Of a stretch of 64,000 bases of DNA, positions 25,803-35,734 are shown in pieces; position 1 is the stretch's first letter; each line of letters starts with the position of its first letter. The translations under genes were made by a program, and so were the position numbers. The notes beneath the pieces are model-generated. The model made no database searches. It had not been told where the DNA came from and worked only from the letters and a program-made list of their open reading frames with translations. Origin of the DNA: Archaeoglobus veneficus SNP6 (lineage in GTDB: Archaea > Halobacteriota > Archaeoglobi > Archaeoglobales > Archaeoglobaceae); the NCBI RefSeq assembly GCF_000194625.1, contig NC_015320.1, positions 852,612 through 916,611 on the forward strand, written 5' to 3'.

Positions 25803-26762
25803 ATGAAGCTTATCGTTCACCACTGGGATGTAGATGGTCTCTGCAGTGCTGCAATAGCGGTAGCAACCTTCGATAAGTCCGAAACCGAGTGGGAAAACTG
25901 CACTCCACCAATCGGGCGCTTTGAACTCGATAGCAGAATCCTAGAGCTGATTGGCAAAGCCGATGAGGTTTACTTCCTCGATCTAAATATGGTTGATGCG
26001 GTGAAAGCTGTAGATAAGCCGGCAATTTTCATAGACCATCACAATCAGGAGAAAATCGATAAGCCAAGTGTAATCCACGTGAATCCAGTATTAGATGGAA
26101 TGCAAGTTCCCTCAGCCTCATGGGTTGTATCTGATTATTTTTCCCTCTGGAATCACCTTTCAGCCATAGGCGCTGTGGGAGACCTCGGAGCAAAGCTGTT
26201 CTCAACGGAGTTCGGCAGTAGTGCGGAAAAGCTCCTACTCAGACACGGGCTCACGAGAGAGGATGCCTTGAAGGCTGTAAACCTGATAGACTCCAGCTAT
26301 ATCCTAATGGATAGAAAGGCTGTCGAAGAAAGCGTGGAGTTTCTTGCATTTGCCGAACCAGCAGAGTTGCTTGAGAGGGAAGAGTGGATAAAAAATGTGG
26401 AAAAGATCGAGAGCGAGATAGAGAAGGCATTTTCAAATCTCGCAAGTAACAATGGAATTGCGTGGATCGAATTCTCATCGCAGTTCAACATCATATCCAA
26501 GGTTGCAAGAAAGGCGGTCTGGGAAGAAGGGTTCGAGGCAGTCATTGCTGTGAACAGAGACTTCGACGGCATGGCTCAGGTTTACGTCAGACTCAGAAAC
26601 CCATCTCCCAAAATCCTCAGGCTTATCTCGGAGCTTAAAGATAGAGGCATCAATGCAGGAGGAAAGGAAGAGGTTATGGGGGCCATATGCCCAAAAAGCA
26701 AGGTTGATGAAGTAATTGAAATACTGGAAGAGGTGCTTGAATGGAGAGCAAGGTTTTCGTGA
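25803..26762 (+). CDS. DHH-family phosphoesterase
   Basis: 319 residues. DHH motifs: I IVHHWDVDGLCSAA, II VYFLDLN, III IFIDHHNQ (DHH), IV AIGAVGDLGAK, then a DHHA1-type C-domain with GINAGGKEEVMGAI. These Mn-dependent enzymes hydrolyse phosphodiesters or pAp: the family holds NrnA nanoRNase/pAp phosphatase and RecJ-like nucleases. The gene lies in one operon with an APS kinase, whose product PAPS leaves pAp after sulfotransfer; pAp hydrolysis is therefore a plausible role (inference). ATG 25803 used; TTG 25794 would overlap the RHH stop. Confidence 0.88.
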   Translation: MKLIVHHWDVDGLCSAAIAVATFDKSETEWENCTPPIGRFELDSRILELIGKADEVYFLDLNMVDAVKAVDKPAIFIDHHNQEKIDKPSVIHVNPVLDGMQVPSASWVVSDYFSLWNHLSAIGAVGDLGAKLFSTEFGSSAEKLLLRHGLTREDALKAVNLIDSSYILMDRKAVEESVEFLAFAEPAELLEREEWIKNVEKIESEIEKAFSNLASNNGIAWIEFSSQFNIISKVARKAVWEEGFEAVIAVNRDFDGMAQVYVRLRNPSPKILRLISELKDRGINAGGKEEVMGAICPKSKVDEVIEILEEVLEWRARFS

Positions 26763-28126
26763 TTGGTCTCGACTCCGCTCCACCGGAGCTCCTGTTTGGG
26801 AAGTTTCTGGAAGACTTACCAAACATAAAGAGGATCGTTGAGAATTCGATTTTTGGGCCAATGAAGAGCTGCATTCCAGCCATAACTATTCCAGCTTGGA
26901 TAGTGATGGCTACAGGTAAAACTCCTGGCGAGCTGGGTTTATACGGTTTCAGGCACAGGAAAGGCAACGCCTACGACGAGATGTGGATTGCCCACAGCCT
27001 GATGGTCAAGGATAAGGCTGTCTGGGACTACATAGCTGAAATAGGAAAAAAGTCCGTTCTCGTGGGCATCCCTCCATCATACCCGCCAAAGCCCGTTAAC
27101 GGATGGCTGATTTCCTGCTTCATAACTCCAGACAGCAGTGTCAACTATACCTATCCAAAAGAGCTCAAGTCAGAGGTTGAGAAACTCGTTGGTGAGTACA
27201 TATTTGACGTCGTTTTCAGAAAAGAAGACAGAGATGAAGTTATTGAGAAAATATGGGAAATGACGCAAAAGAGGTTTGAGGTTATCAGATATCTCATTCA
27301 GGAAAAGGACTGGGACTACTTCCAGTTTGTGGAGATTGGCCTCGATCGCATACACCATGCGTTCTGGAAGTATTTTGACAAGGAGCATCACCTGCACGAG
27401 CCCAACAGCAAGTACAAAAACGTCATCAAAGACTACTACAGGCTCCTCGATAGAGAAATAGGCGAGACTCTTAAGCTGCTCGACGAGAACACGGCGATAG
27501 CCATCGTTTCAGATCACGGAATAAAGAGGATGAAGGGCTGCTTTGCCGTCAATCAATGGCTAATTGAAGAGGGGCTGCTTAGAATAAGAAATCCCGAGGT
27601 TCTTGAGAAGCCCGGAGTGAGGTTTGAACAGCTCGATGTTGACTGGAGCAGAACCACTGCTTGGGCCTGGGGAGGCTACTACGCAAGAATCTTCCTCAAC
27701 ATTAAGGGTAGGGAGCCCAACGGTGTAGTAAGACTGTCGGAATACGAAAGAGTTAGGGATGAAGTAGCGGAAATGATAAAGTCCATCAGAGGTCCCAACG
27801 GCGAGAAATGGGACACCAGGGTTTTCTACCCCGAGGAGATCTACCCGGTAGCGAAGGGAGACAAGCCGGACATGATGGTCTACTTCGACGATCTGTACTG
27901 GCGTTCAGCCGGCACCCTCGGCTACGACTCGTCTTACCTTTTGGAGAACGATACCGGGCCGGACGATGCAGTGCATTCAGAGTATGGAGTCTTTGCTTTG
28001 CACTTGCCCGATATGGAGGAAGCGAGACACATTGAATGTGAGATATACGATTTCGCCCCGACAATGTTAAAACTGTTCGGTGTGAAGGCTGAGAAAGTCG
28101 GGCTGGGAGGGAGAAGCTTGGTATGA
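26741..28126 (+). CDS. type I phosphodiesterase/nucleotide pyrophosphatase (alkaline phosphatase superfamily)
   Basis: 461 residues. Metal and nucleophile residues of the superfamily: Asp in VFVIGLDSAPPELL, Thr nucleophile in CIPAITIPAWIVMATG, EIGLDRIHHAFWKYF, SDHGIKRMKG (Asp-His) and a C-terminal His in DDAVHSEYGVFAL. No signal peptide or membrane segment, so it acts in the cytoplasm. Such enzymes split nucleotide pyrophosphates, phosphodiesters or sulfate esters. ATG 26741 lies 22 nt inside the DHH gene, and the stop overlaps the APS kinase start (ATGA), so the genes are translationally coupled. Confidence 0.87.
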   Translation: MESKVFVIGLDSAPPELLFGKFLEDLPNIKRIVENSIFGPMKSCIPAITIPAWIVMATGKTPGELGLYGFRHRKGNAYDEMWIAHSLMVKDKAVWDYIAEIGKKSVLVGIPPSYPPKPVNGWLISCFITPDSSVNYTYPKELKSEVEKLVGEYIFDVVFRKEDRDEVIEKIWEMTQKRFEVIRYLIQEKDWDYFQFVEIGLDRIHHAFWKYFDKEHHLHEPNSKYKNVIKDYYRLLDREIGETLKLLDENTAIAIVSDHGIKRMKGCFAVNQWLIEEGLLRIRNPEVLEKPGVRFEQLDVDWSRTTAWAWGGYYARIFLNIKGREPNGVVRLSEYERVRDEVAEMIKSIRGPNGEKWDTRVFYPEEIYPVAKGDKPDMMVYFDDLYWRSAGTLGYDSSYLLENDTGPDDAVHSEYGVFALHLPDMEEARHIECEIYDFAPTMLKLFGVKAEKVGLGGRSLV

Positions 28127-28641
28127 GCTTCGTCATCTGGCTCACCGGGCCGAGCGGGGCGGGAAAGACAACACTTGCAAACGCCCTCTATGAAAAGCTA
28201 TCTGAAATGGGGCTGAACGTTGAGGTGCTTGACGGAGACGGCATAAGGAGTCAGCTCTATCCCGATTTGGGCTTCAGCAGAGAAGAGAGGGAAATGCACA
28301 ACCGCGTGGTTGTACAGATGGCAAAGTTGCTCGCAAAAAACGGTGTTATAACTATTGTTTCCGTAATTTCTCCTTTCAGGGAGTCGAGGGAGTACGCGAG
28401 GCAGGAAATAGAGAATTTTATGGAGGTTTATCTAAAGTGCCCCCTCGAAGTCAGAGTTCAGAGGGACCCCAAGGGTCTCTATTCAAAAGCCTTGAAAGGG
28501 GAGCTTAAGGGGTTGACTGGCTACGACGGCGCTTACGAAGAGCCGGAGAATCCGGAACTCGTTCTCGAGACTCACAGGATGTCTGTTGAGGAGGAAGTCG
28601 ATGCGATTCTGAAGAAGGCAAAGGAGCTTGGGTTTATGTAG
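28123..28641 (+). CDS. cysC: adenylylsulfate (APS) kinase
   Basis: 172 residues. Phosphorylates APS to PAPS. Walker A GPSGAGKT (residues 9-16), VLDGDGIRSQL, LGFSREEREMHNRVV, ISPFRESREYARQEI and DPKGLYSKALKGELKGLTGYDG are all canonical for CysC; the length is slightly short but complete. Archaeoglobales reduce sulfate through APS directly, so PAPS made here would serve sulfation or assimilation. No sulfotransferase or ATP sulfurylase gene is in the window. Last gene of the operon starting at 25574. Confidence 0.93.
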   Translation: MSFVIWLTGPSGAGKTTLANALYEKLSEMGLNVEVLDGDGIRSQLYPDLGFSREEREMHNRVVVQMAKLLAKNGVITIVSVISPFRESREYARQEIENFMEVYLKCPLEVRVQRDPKGLYSKALKGELKGLTGYDGAYEEPENPELVLETHRMSVEEEVDAILKKAKELGFM

Positions 28642-28744
28642 TAATTTCGATGTATTCACTCTTTTTCTGTTTATCTGGCTATAGCCTACCAGAATTGCAG
28701 AAAACGGTTCTGTTTACGGGCCTTGCATTTAACTCCAGAATATA

Positions 28745-28846
28745 TGCGGGGGGCGGGATTTGAACCCGCGGACCCCTTCGGGACAGGGTTTCTTACCCCG
28801 GTGGGGTCTTAAGCCCTGCGCCTTTTCCTGGCTCGGCAACCCCCGC
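28745..28846 (-). tRNA. tRNA-Leu (anticodon TAA) with 18-nt intron
   Basis: Class II tRNA of 102 nt on the minus strand: acceptor GCGGGGG/CCCCCGC, D-arm GCC...GGC, long variable arm TCCCGAAGGGGTCC, T-arm GCGGGTTCAAATCCCGC, discriminator A. The anticodon stem CAGGG is separated from CCCTG by 18 extra bases after position 37 (28807-28790, with CCCC/GGGG inside). Removing them restores a seven-base loop CTTAAGA with anticodon TAA, so an archaeal intron at the canonical 37/38 site is called. Confidence 0.9.
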
Positions 28847-29097
28847 TTGGGATTTTCAATGTAGTAGGGACTTTAAGGCGGTGTCGAAACGCATAGCGGA
28901 TGCAACGCATCCGTTACCGATGTTGGAAGTGAGACATTACATAACTACCCGGCTGGTTTATTAAAATTTTGATGCTGCTGATATTTGATTTTCGGCTCTT
29001 AAACGTGTTTCTTCCAGACTATAAGCTCTAATCTGAGAGAGATAGATCCACCAAAAATTAATGACTAACAATAATTCATAGAAAATTAAAAAGAAAG
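28847..29097. other. 251-nt non-coding region with a strong hairpin
   Basis: No gene recognised. A hairpin at 28894-28916 has a ten-pair stem (CGGATGC paired with GCATCCG plus three further pairs, one G-U) and loop AAC. The rest is A/T-rich and may hold the tRNA-Leu promoter and the helicase 3' end. The hairpin could be a terminator-like structure or the remnant of a small element. Confidence 0.4.
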
Positions 29098-30267
29098 CTA
29101 AAATCTTCTTCTCCCACCTTTGTGAGGCCTATACGTGGTCACATACTTGAACGGAACTTCCTGAAACGTCTCTTCCAGCCTCTCGATTGTGAGTCCGTAT
29201 TTTACCATTATCCTTCTGAACGATCCGTGATCTTTCCGCCCGAGTATCGTTACAGCCTTTCCGTTTTTGCCAGCTCTTGCAGTTCTCCCTATCCTGTGGA
29301 TGTAGTCCTCTGCTTTGCTCGGAACGTCGTAGTTAAACACGTGCGTGACGCCTTTGACGTCCAGCCCCCTCGAGGCAACGTCTGTAGCAACAAGAACTCT
29401 GATTTCGCCTTTTCTGAATCGTTCCATCATCCTGTCCCTTTTACTCTGCGTAAGGCCTCCGTGGAGGACGCTTGCTTTGAACCCGTGCATGAACAGGTTC
29501 TTGGCAACGATATCCGAAGTCTTTCGCATGTTTGTGAACACCAGCGCTTTCTTGGGATTTTCCTTCCTCAAAAGGTGGACTAGCATCGAAAACTTCTCGC
29601 TGTCATCTACGTCGTAGTAGTACTGGTTCAAGAGCTTAGGGTCAACAAGCTCCTTCGTCCTGATAGTCTTAGGATTTTTCATGTATCTTGAAGCAAGAGC
29701 TCTAACTTCAGGAGGTATCGTGGCGGAGAACAGCAGACTCTGTCTCGTTTTCGGTGTACACCTCATTATCGCCTTAACGTCATCTATGAAGCCCATGTCA
29801 AGCATTCTGTCCGCTTCATCTATGACAAAGTATTCTACCCTCGAGAAATCAACAGTCTTCCTTCTTACGTGGTCGAGAAGTCTTCCCGGTGTTCCAACAA
29901 CCACATCAGCTCTTCTCAAATCCCTTATCTGTGGCTCTATGGGAACTCCACCATGAATATTGGCTATTCTCAAACCCTTATGTCTGGAAAACCTCCTGAA
30001 TTCGTTTTCTATCTGGTTCGCAAGTTCCCTTGTAGGTGTAAGGACAAGAGCCTGAATACCCTTTCCAGTCTCTGCAGCCTCTATTATTGGAATTGCAAAC
30101 GCAAGCGTTTTGCCAGAGCCCGTTTCGGATTGCGCTACCACATCAAAGCCTTTTTCCACCAGTGGTATGGCTTTCGTCTGTATTTCCGTCGGTTCTTCAA
30201 TGCCGTGCATTTCGAGAAGACCCAACATGCCTTCACTCAGGTTCATTTCACTAAATTTCAAATCCAA
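29098..30267 (-). CDS. DEAD-box RNA helicase
   Basis: 389 residues covering the two RecA domains with little extension: Q motif EPTEIQTKAIPL, I AQSETGSGKT, Ia TPTRELANQ, GG, Ib GTPGRLLDHV, II DEADRML, III FSATI, IV ALVFTNMR, V ATDVASRGLD, VI HRIGRTARAG. ATP-dependent unwinding or remodelling of RNA in the cytoplasm, likely rRNA maturation or decay; many archaea have one such cold-response helicase. The start is uncertain: TTG at 30267 or the second TTG at 30261 (giving MKFSEMNLS, better placed behind GGAGTG). A basic tail KGGRRRF ends the protein. Confidence 0.93.
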   Translation of the reverse strand: MDLKFSEMNLSEGMLGLLEMHGIEEPTEIQTKAIPLVEKGFDVVAQSETGSGKTLAFAIPIIEAAETGKGIQALVLTPTRELANQIENEFRRFSRHKGLRIANIHGGVPIEPQIRDLRRADVVVGTPGRLLDHVRRKTVDFSRVEYFVIDEADRMLDMGFIDDVKAIMRCTPKTRQSLLFSATIPPEVRALASRYMKNPKTIRTKELVDPKLLNQYYYDVDDSEKFSMLVHLLRKENPKKALVFTNMRKTSDIVAKNLFMHGFKASVLHGGLTQSKRDRMMERFRKGEIRVLVATDVASRGLDVKGVTHVFNYDVPSKAEDYIHRIGRTARAGKNGKAVTILGRKDHGSFRRIMVKYGLTIERLEETFQEVPFKYVTTYRPHKGGRRRF

Positions 30268-30425
30268 ACACTCCTTTTACTGAAATCGGAAAAGAGCAAT
30301 ACTGATCATTCAGAACAGCGGCACTTTTCCCACTTCTTTTTGTCTGCTGTCACAACGGGGTATATAAATGTATCTGAGTATTCTGTAAACGACGAAAAGT
30401 TACCGTTAAACTCCAAACTGTCCAA

Positions 30426-30695
30426 TCAAAACGCTTCAACTATTTGGTCTGGAGGGTTTTCAAGTTCGCGCAGTTCGGCTTTTGCCTCAAGCCCTCTAAA
30501 GAGCTTGTTTTTTACATCGACTATAACCTTACAGTATTGTGGGCAAACACCATACTTGGCTATGTTGTAACTCGTACAGAAATCTCTATTGGTGCAATCG
30601 GTGACGTCAACGACTTTGCTTTTCATATTTACTATTACGACTGCCTGAGTTCTTGGCAGAATGACCATGAAGTACTTCTCGCCGTTATCGGCCAT
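30426..30695 (-). CDS. small four-cysteine hypothetical protein
   Basis: 89 residues, family not recognised. Begins with strands YFMVILPRTQAVVIVNMKSKVVDV, then four cysteines (Cys34, Cys40, Cys51, Cys55) in CTNRDFC and CPQYC, which could bind zinc or an Fe-S cluster, then a short C-terminal helix. ATG 30695 has GGAGGA about 9 nt upstream, a good Shine-Dalgarno. It reads towards the helicase gene 158 nt away and divergently from the SepCysS gene 155 nt away. No signal peptide. Confidence 0.7.
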   Translation of the reverse strand: MADNGEKYFMVILPRTQAVVIVNMKSKVVDVTDCTNRDFCTSYNIAKYGVCPQYCKVIVDVKNKLFRGLEAKAELRELENPPDQIVEAF

Positions 30696-30763
30696 TGGGT
30701 GTTATCCTCCGCCTATGGGTTTAAACTTTTTTGAATCTTTATGATAATAATGTGGAGCTATGA

Positions 30764-32817
<2,054 letters not shown>

Positions 32818-32899
32818 GTCATTCACTGTAGCTGTTATTCCAAGCAAAGGATCAAATATCAGCGTAGTTGCACGTCAGAATTGAATTAGAGGGTGGGAA

Positions 32900-33020
32900 G
32901 CCGACAGCTTCCGCGCTTCCCGTGCCCTCTCGGAACACAGTACAACGCGGAACGAAGCGGGGCTTAACTTCCGGGTTCGGAATGAGTCCGGGTGTTTCCC
33001 CCGCTTCTATGGCCGTCGGC
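32900..33020 (-). rRNA. 5S ribosomal RNA, stand-alone
   Basis: 121 nt on the minus strand. Helix I pairs the 5' GCCGACGGC with 3' GCTGTCGGC; the conserved loop region CCGGACTCATTCCGAACCCG and GGAAGTTAAGCCC are present. No 16S or 23S rRNA flanks it, as is usual for Archaeoglobus-type genomes in which 5S is unlinked. Ends are good to about 1-2 nt. Confidence 0.95.
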
Positions 33021-33106
33021 AAAATACGCTTCGCTATGCTGTATTTAAAGATTTTGCTCGGCGATTTTTACGCAGTCAAAAATAAATACTCACGTAATAT
33101 AGGGCA

Positions 33107-33946
33107 ATGGGGATGTCTCTGCGTGAAATGCTAAAGGGCAAGGTCAGCGACGAGGAGCTCGCAAAAGTGAGGAGGAGCTTCGAGATAATTGGTGATATCG
33201 TCATCACAGACATACCAGACGAAATACTCCACCTCAAGGATTTAATCGTAGATGCAATTCTCAAAAAGCACAAGCACGTCAAAACGATTCTGAGAAAGGT
33301 TGGTGAGGTCGAGGGACCCTACAGGGTCGCGAAGTATGAGGTAATATACGGTGGAGAGACGGAAACCATAGCAAAGGAGCACGGATGCAGATTCCTGCTT
33401 GACCCCACCAAGGTTTACTACTCCATAAAGCTTTCGGGTGAAAGAGAGCGCATAGCAAAGCTTGTAAAGCCGGGAGAAAGGGTCCTGGTTATGTTTGCAG
33501 GCGTTGGGCCGTTTGCAATCGTCATAGCGAAGCTTGCGAAGCCGTCTGAAGTTGTTGGTGTAGAGCTTAACCCTGCTGCAGTTGAGTACTTCAGACGAAA
33601 TGTCGAGCTGAACAAGGTTGAGAACGTTAAGGTTTATGGAGGAGATGTACGCGAAATCGTTCCGAAGCTCGAAGGAGGGTTCGACAGAGTTCTCATGCCG
33701 TCTCCTCAGATCGCCGAAAGCTTCGTTGACGTTGCAGCGATGAAGGTCAAAGAAGGAGGCTACGTTCACTACTACACCTTCGCGGGCGTGGAAGAGGAGG
33801 AGGAACTGCCAAGGAAAGTTGAGGAGCTTTTTAAGGCTCACGGTGTTGAGTGTAAGGCCGAATTTATGCGGAAGTGCGGGAACTTCGCACCCTATGTCAA
33901 TAGGTACGTGGTGGATTTGAAGGTCTTGCGTAAGCAGCCTCGGTAA
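33107..33946 (+). CDS. Trm5/TYW2-family class I tRNA methyltransferase
   Basis: 279 residues. N-terminal domain SFEIIGDIVITDIPDEI and HVKTILRKVGEVEGPYRV is the characteristic Trm5 opening; the Rossmann domain has motif I VLVMFAGVGPFAIVIAK, acid loop VVGVELNPAAVEYFRRN, VKVYGGDVREIV and motif IV VLMPSPQIAESF. Trm5 makes m1G37 and the related TYW2/Taw2 transfers the aminocarboxypropyl group in wyosine synthesis. MPSPQ replaces the NLPxxA loop of Trm5, so assignment between the two activities is open. taw1, an earlier wyosine enzyme, is at 60.1 kb. ATG 33107 or 33113; TATA-like AAAATAAATAC about 25 nt upstream. Confidence 0.85.
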   Translation: MGMSLREMLKGKVSDEELAKVRRSFEIIGDIVITDIPDEILHLKDLIVDAILKKHKHVKTILRKVGEVEGPYRVAKYEVIYGGETETIAKEHGCRFLLDPTKVYYSIKLSGERERIAKLVKPGERVLVMFAGVGPFAIVIAKLAKPSEVVGVELNPAAVEYFRRNVELNKVENVKVYGGDVREIVPKLEGGFDRVLMPSPQIAESFVDVAAMKVKEGGYVHYYTFAGVEEEEELPRKVEELFKAHGVECKAEFMRKCGNFAPYVNRYVVDLKVLRKQPR

Positions 33947-33970
33947 AAGATCTGAAGTAAAAATTAAACA

Positions 33971-34043
33971 CGGACCCGCCGGGATTTGAACCCGGGTCAG
34001 GGGGTCCGAAGCCCCCGAGGATGTCCACCTACCCCACGGGCCC
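33971..34043 (-). tRNA. tRNA-Arg (anticodon TCG)
   Basis: 73 nt on the minus strand: acceptor GGGCCCG with CGGGTCC (one G-U), anticodon stem GGGGG/CCCCC around CTTCGGA (anticodon TCG), T-arm CCGGGTTCAAATCCCGG, discriminator G. No intron. Confidence 0.96.
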
Positions 34044-34068
34044 TTAAGCGAACTTGACCTTTGAGGAT

Positions 34069-34839
34069 TTAATGTTTTGTAGGCATGCACAGCTCAGCAT
34101 ACGCTGCGACGTTTCTGTCCTGCAGGGAATAGTTCACCCTCCGATACATTCTGATCAGGGAGACATCGATCTCTGCCCAAACGATTTCTTCAGCCTCTTC
34201 GTCTGTATATGACGCAACAATACCCTCGAACGTGGAAATTAAACTCCTGCCGATAGTTTCTACGCCCGTAAACGTCCTTCCAACTCCTCCAGCTTTGATT
34301 ACAGCATATGCGTTGTCAAATGAGCGGGTAAAGTAAAGGCAACTCCGCAACTGCTGAGCTGGCAACTCTGACTTTCTGAAGGACACGACGGGATTCAGAA
34401 CTATGTCCACGCCTTTAAGGCCAGCGACTCTGCATATTTCCGGATACAGTATATCTGCGCATATCAGGGCGGCTATTCTGACCCCTCTTACGTTAAACAC
34501 TCTCAGCTCTTCTCCACGGCTTATGCCCATATTTCTTTCCACTTTTGTTGGATGAATTTTCTCCTGCTTGCCCACGAATTCACCATGGTCGAAGATGAAA
34601 AGAGTGTTGTAGATTCGGCCATCTCTTTTTTCGAGAGCGTTTCCGGCAACGATACACGAATATTCCGAACTCCAGCACCTGATCGCTTCTACAGTCTCTC
34701 TGGATTCCTTTATCAAATCTTTGCCGGTAAGAGAAAAGTATTCAGGAAGAAGAAACAAATCGATTCCATCTGTGCTGGCAATCAGCCTCTCGGCACTCTC
34801 AAGCTCGCCAACTCTGCACTGAACGGCTGCAACTTTCAT
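34069..34839 (-). CDS. carbon-nitrogen hydrolase (nitrilase superfamily)
   Basis: 256 residues. Starts MKVAAVQCRVGELESAERL, the usual first strand, and has the triad Glu (FLLPEYFSL), Lys (GKQEKIHPTKVE) and Cys (ALICADILYPEICR). Cytoplasmic amidase-like enzyme; the substrate cannot be inferred. It lies 5 nt downstream of the thioredoxin gene, so the two are probably co-transcribed. Confidence 0.86.
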   Translation of the reverse strand: MKVAAVQCRVGELESAERLIASTDGIDLFLLPEYFSLTGKDLIKESRETVEAIRCWSSEYSCIVAGNALEKRDGRIYNTLFIFDHGEFVGKQEKIHPTKVERNMGISRGEELRVFNVRGVRIAALICADILYPEICRVAGLKGVDIVLNPVVSFRKSELPAQQLRSCLYFTRSFDNAYAVIKAGGVGRTFTGVETIGRSLISTFEGIVASYTDEEAEEIVWAEIDVSLIRMYRRVNYSLQDRNVAAYAELCMPTKH

Positions 34840-34844
34840 GGCGT

Positions 34845-35249
34845 TCAGACTAACAGATTCCTTTCAATCCATCTCTTGAGTTCACTTTTTGGCAGAGCTC
34901 CAACAATAGAATCAACGGGCTTTCCCCTTTTGAAATAGATCAGCGTTGGAATTGCAGAAATTCCGAATCTTGAGGCAAGGACTTCGTTTTCGTCGGTGTT
35001 CACCTTGGCAAACAGAACTTTACCCGCGTACTCTTTTGCGAGTTCCTCAATCACCGGGGCGAGCATTCTGCAAGGGCCACACCACTCAGCCCAGAAGTCC
35101 ACCACAACGTTTTCGTTGTTCGAAATGACCTCGTCGAAGTTAAACAGGTTTACCTCAACGGGCTTTGCCACGGTCTCTCCTCCTTTCTTAGACATTTTTG
35201 ACATAAGTTCCTTCAGCTTTTTGTTTCTTATTCTTTCAAGTTCGTCCAT
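34845..35249 (-). CDS. thioredoxin
   Basis: 134 residues; classic thioredoxin fold with active site VVDFWAEWCGPCRMLAPVI (Cys57, Cys60), cis-Pro loop SAIPTLIYFKRGK and closing helix LKRWIERNLL. An N-terminal helical extension of about 30 residues (ELERIRNKKLKELMSKMSK) is charged and not a signal peptide; similar extensions occur in methanogen and Archaeoglobus thioredoxins. Cytoplasmic disulfide reductase. Followed by a nitrilase gene. Confidence 0.93.
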   Translation of the reverse strand: MDELERIRNKKLKELMSKMSKKGGETVAKPVEVNLFNFDEVISNNENVVVDFWAEWCGPCRMLAPVIEELAKEYAGKVLFAKVNTDENEVLASRFGISAIPTLIYFKRGKPVDSIVGALPKSELKRWIERNLLV

Positions 35250-35304
35250 ACGTGAGTCACTATAATACGCCCGTTTAAAACCTTTCGCTGACCACCCACT
35301 CAGG

Positions 35305-35715
35305 TTAGTCCATAGATGCTACGACCCTCCTCGCAATTAACTTTTCGAGCTTGGCAGCCCCATCAACGAGCACGTATCCATCGGTTTCGACACTGTGGAC
35401 AATAGAGTTACCGATTCTGACATCTCCTGAAGCTTTGATTGAGTTGCCCACGCAGCCATCGAGGACTATCACGTCTCCCGAGGCGATAATGCTATTAAAA
35501 CGCGTGTACGCTCCAATCACGGCCTTCCTGCACCTGATCGTGCCGTTTACCGTGCAGCCCTTACCGAGGTAGACCTCGTTACCCTCAATATCGCCCCAGA
35601 AGTTTGAGTACATCCCGGCAACTATCTTGCCATCAAATCTTACGTGCTTATCGACTATGGACTCTCTCTTAACTATGAGAATTTTTCTATCCAGATTCAC
35701 GAGAAGCTTTTTCAT
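35305..35715 (-). CDS. beta-helix (bactofilin/polymer-forming-like) protein
   Basis: 136 residues. Repeated short strands of about 20 residues with glycine turns (GMYSNFWGDIEGNEVYLGKG, CTVNGTIRCRKAVIGAYTRF, NSIIASGDVIVLDGCVGNSI, KASGDVRIGNSI) indicate a right-handed beta-helix like that of bactofilins. No membrane segment or export signal. It is downstream of the PUA gene on the same strand (gap 19 nt). Function unknown; a scaffold or oligomer is inferred from fold only. Confidence 0.65.
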   Translation of the reverse strand: MKKLLVNLDRKILIVKRESIVDKHVRFDGKIVAGMYSNFWGDIEGNEVYLGKGCTVNGTIRCRKAVIGAYTRFNSIIASGDVIVLDGCVGNSIKASGDVRIGNSIVHSVETDGYVLVDGAAKLEKLIARRVVASMD

Positions 35716-35734
35716 TATTCTTCACCCTTGAAAT

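Noticed and set aside
33242-34090. 282-codon minus-strand frame across the Trm5-like gene and tRNA-Arg
   Set aside because: It reads through a complete tRNA and the antisense of a well supported methyltransferase; no domain seen.
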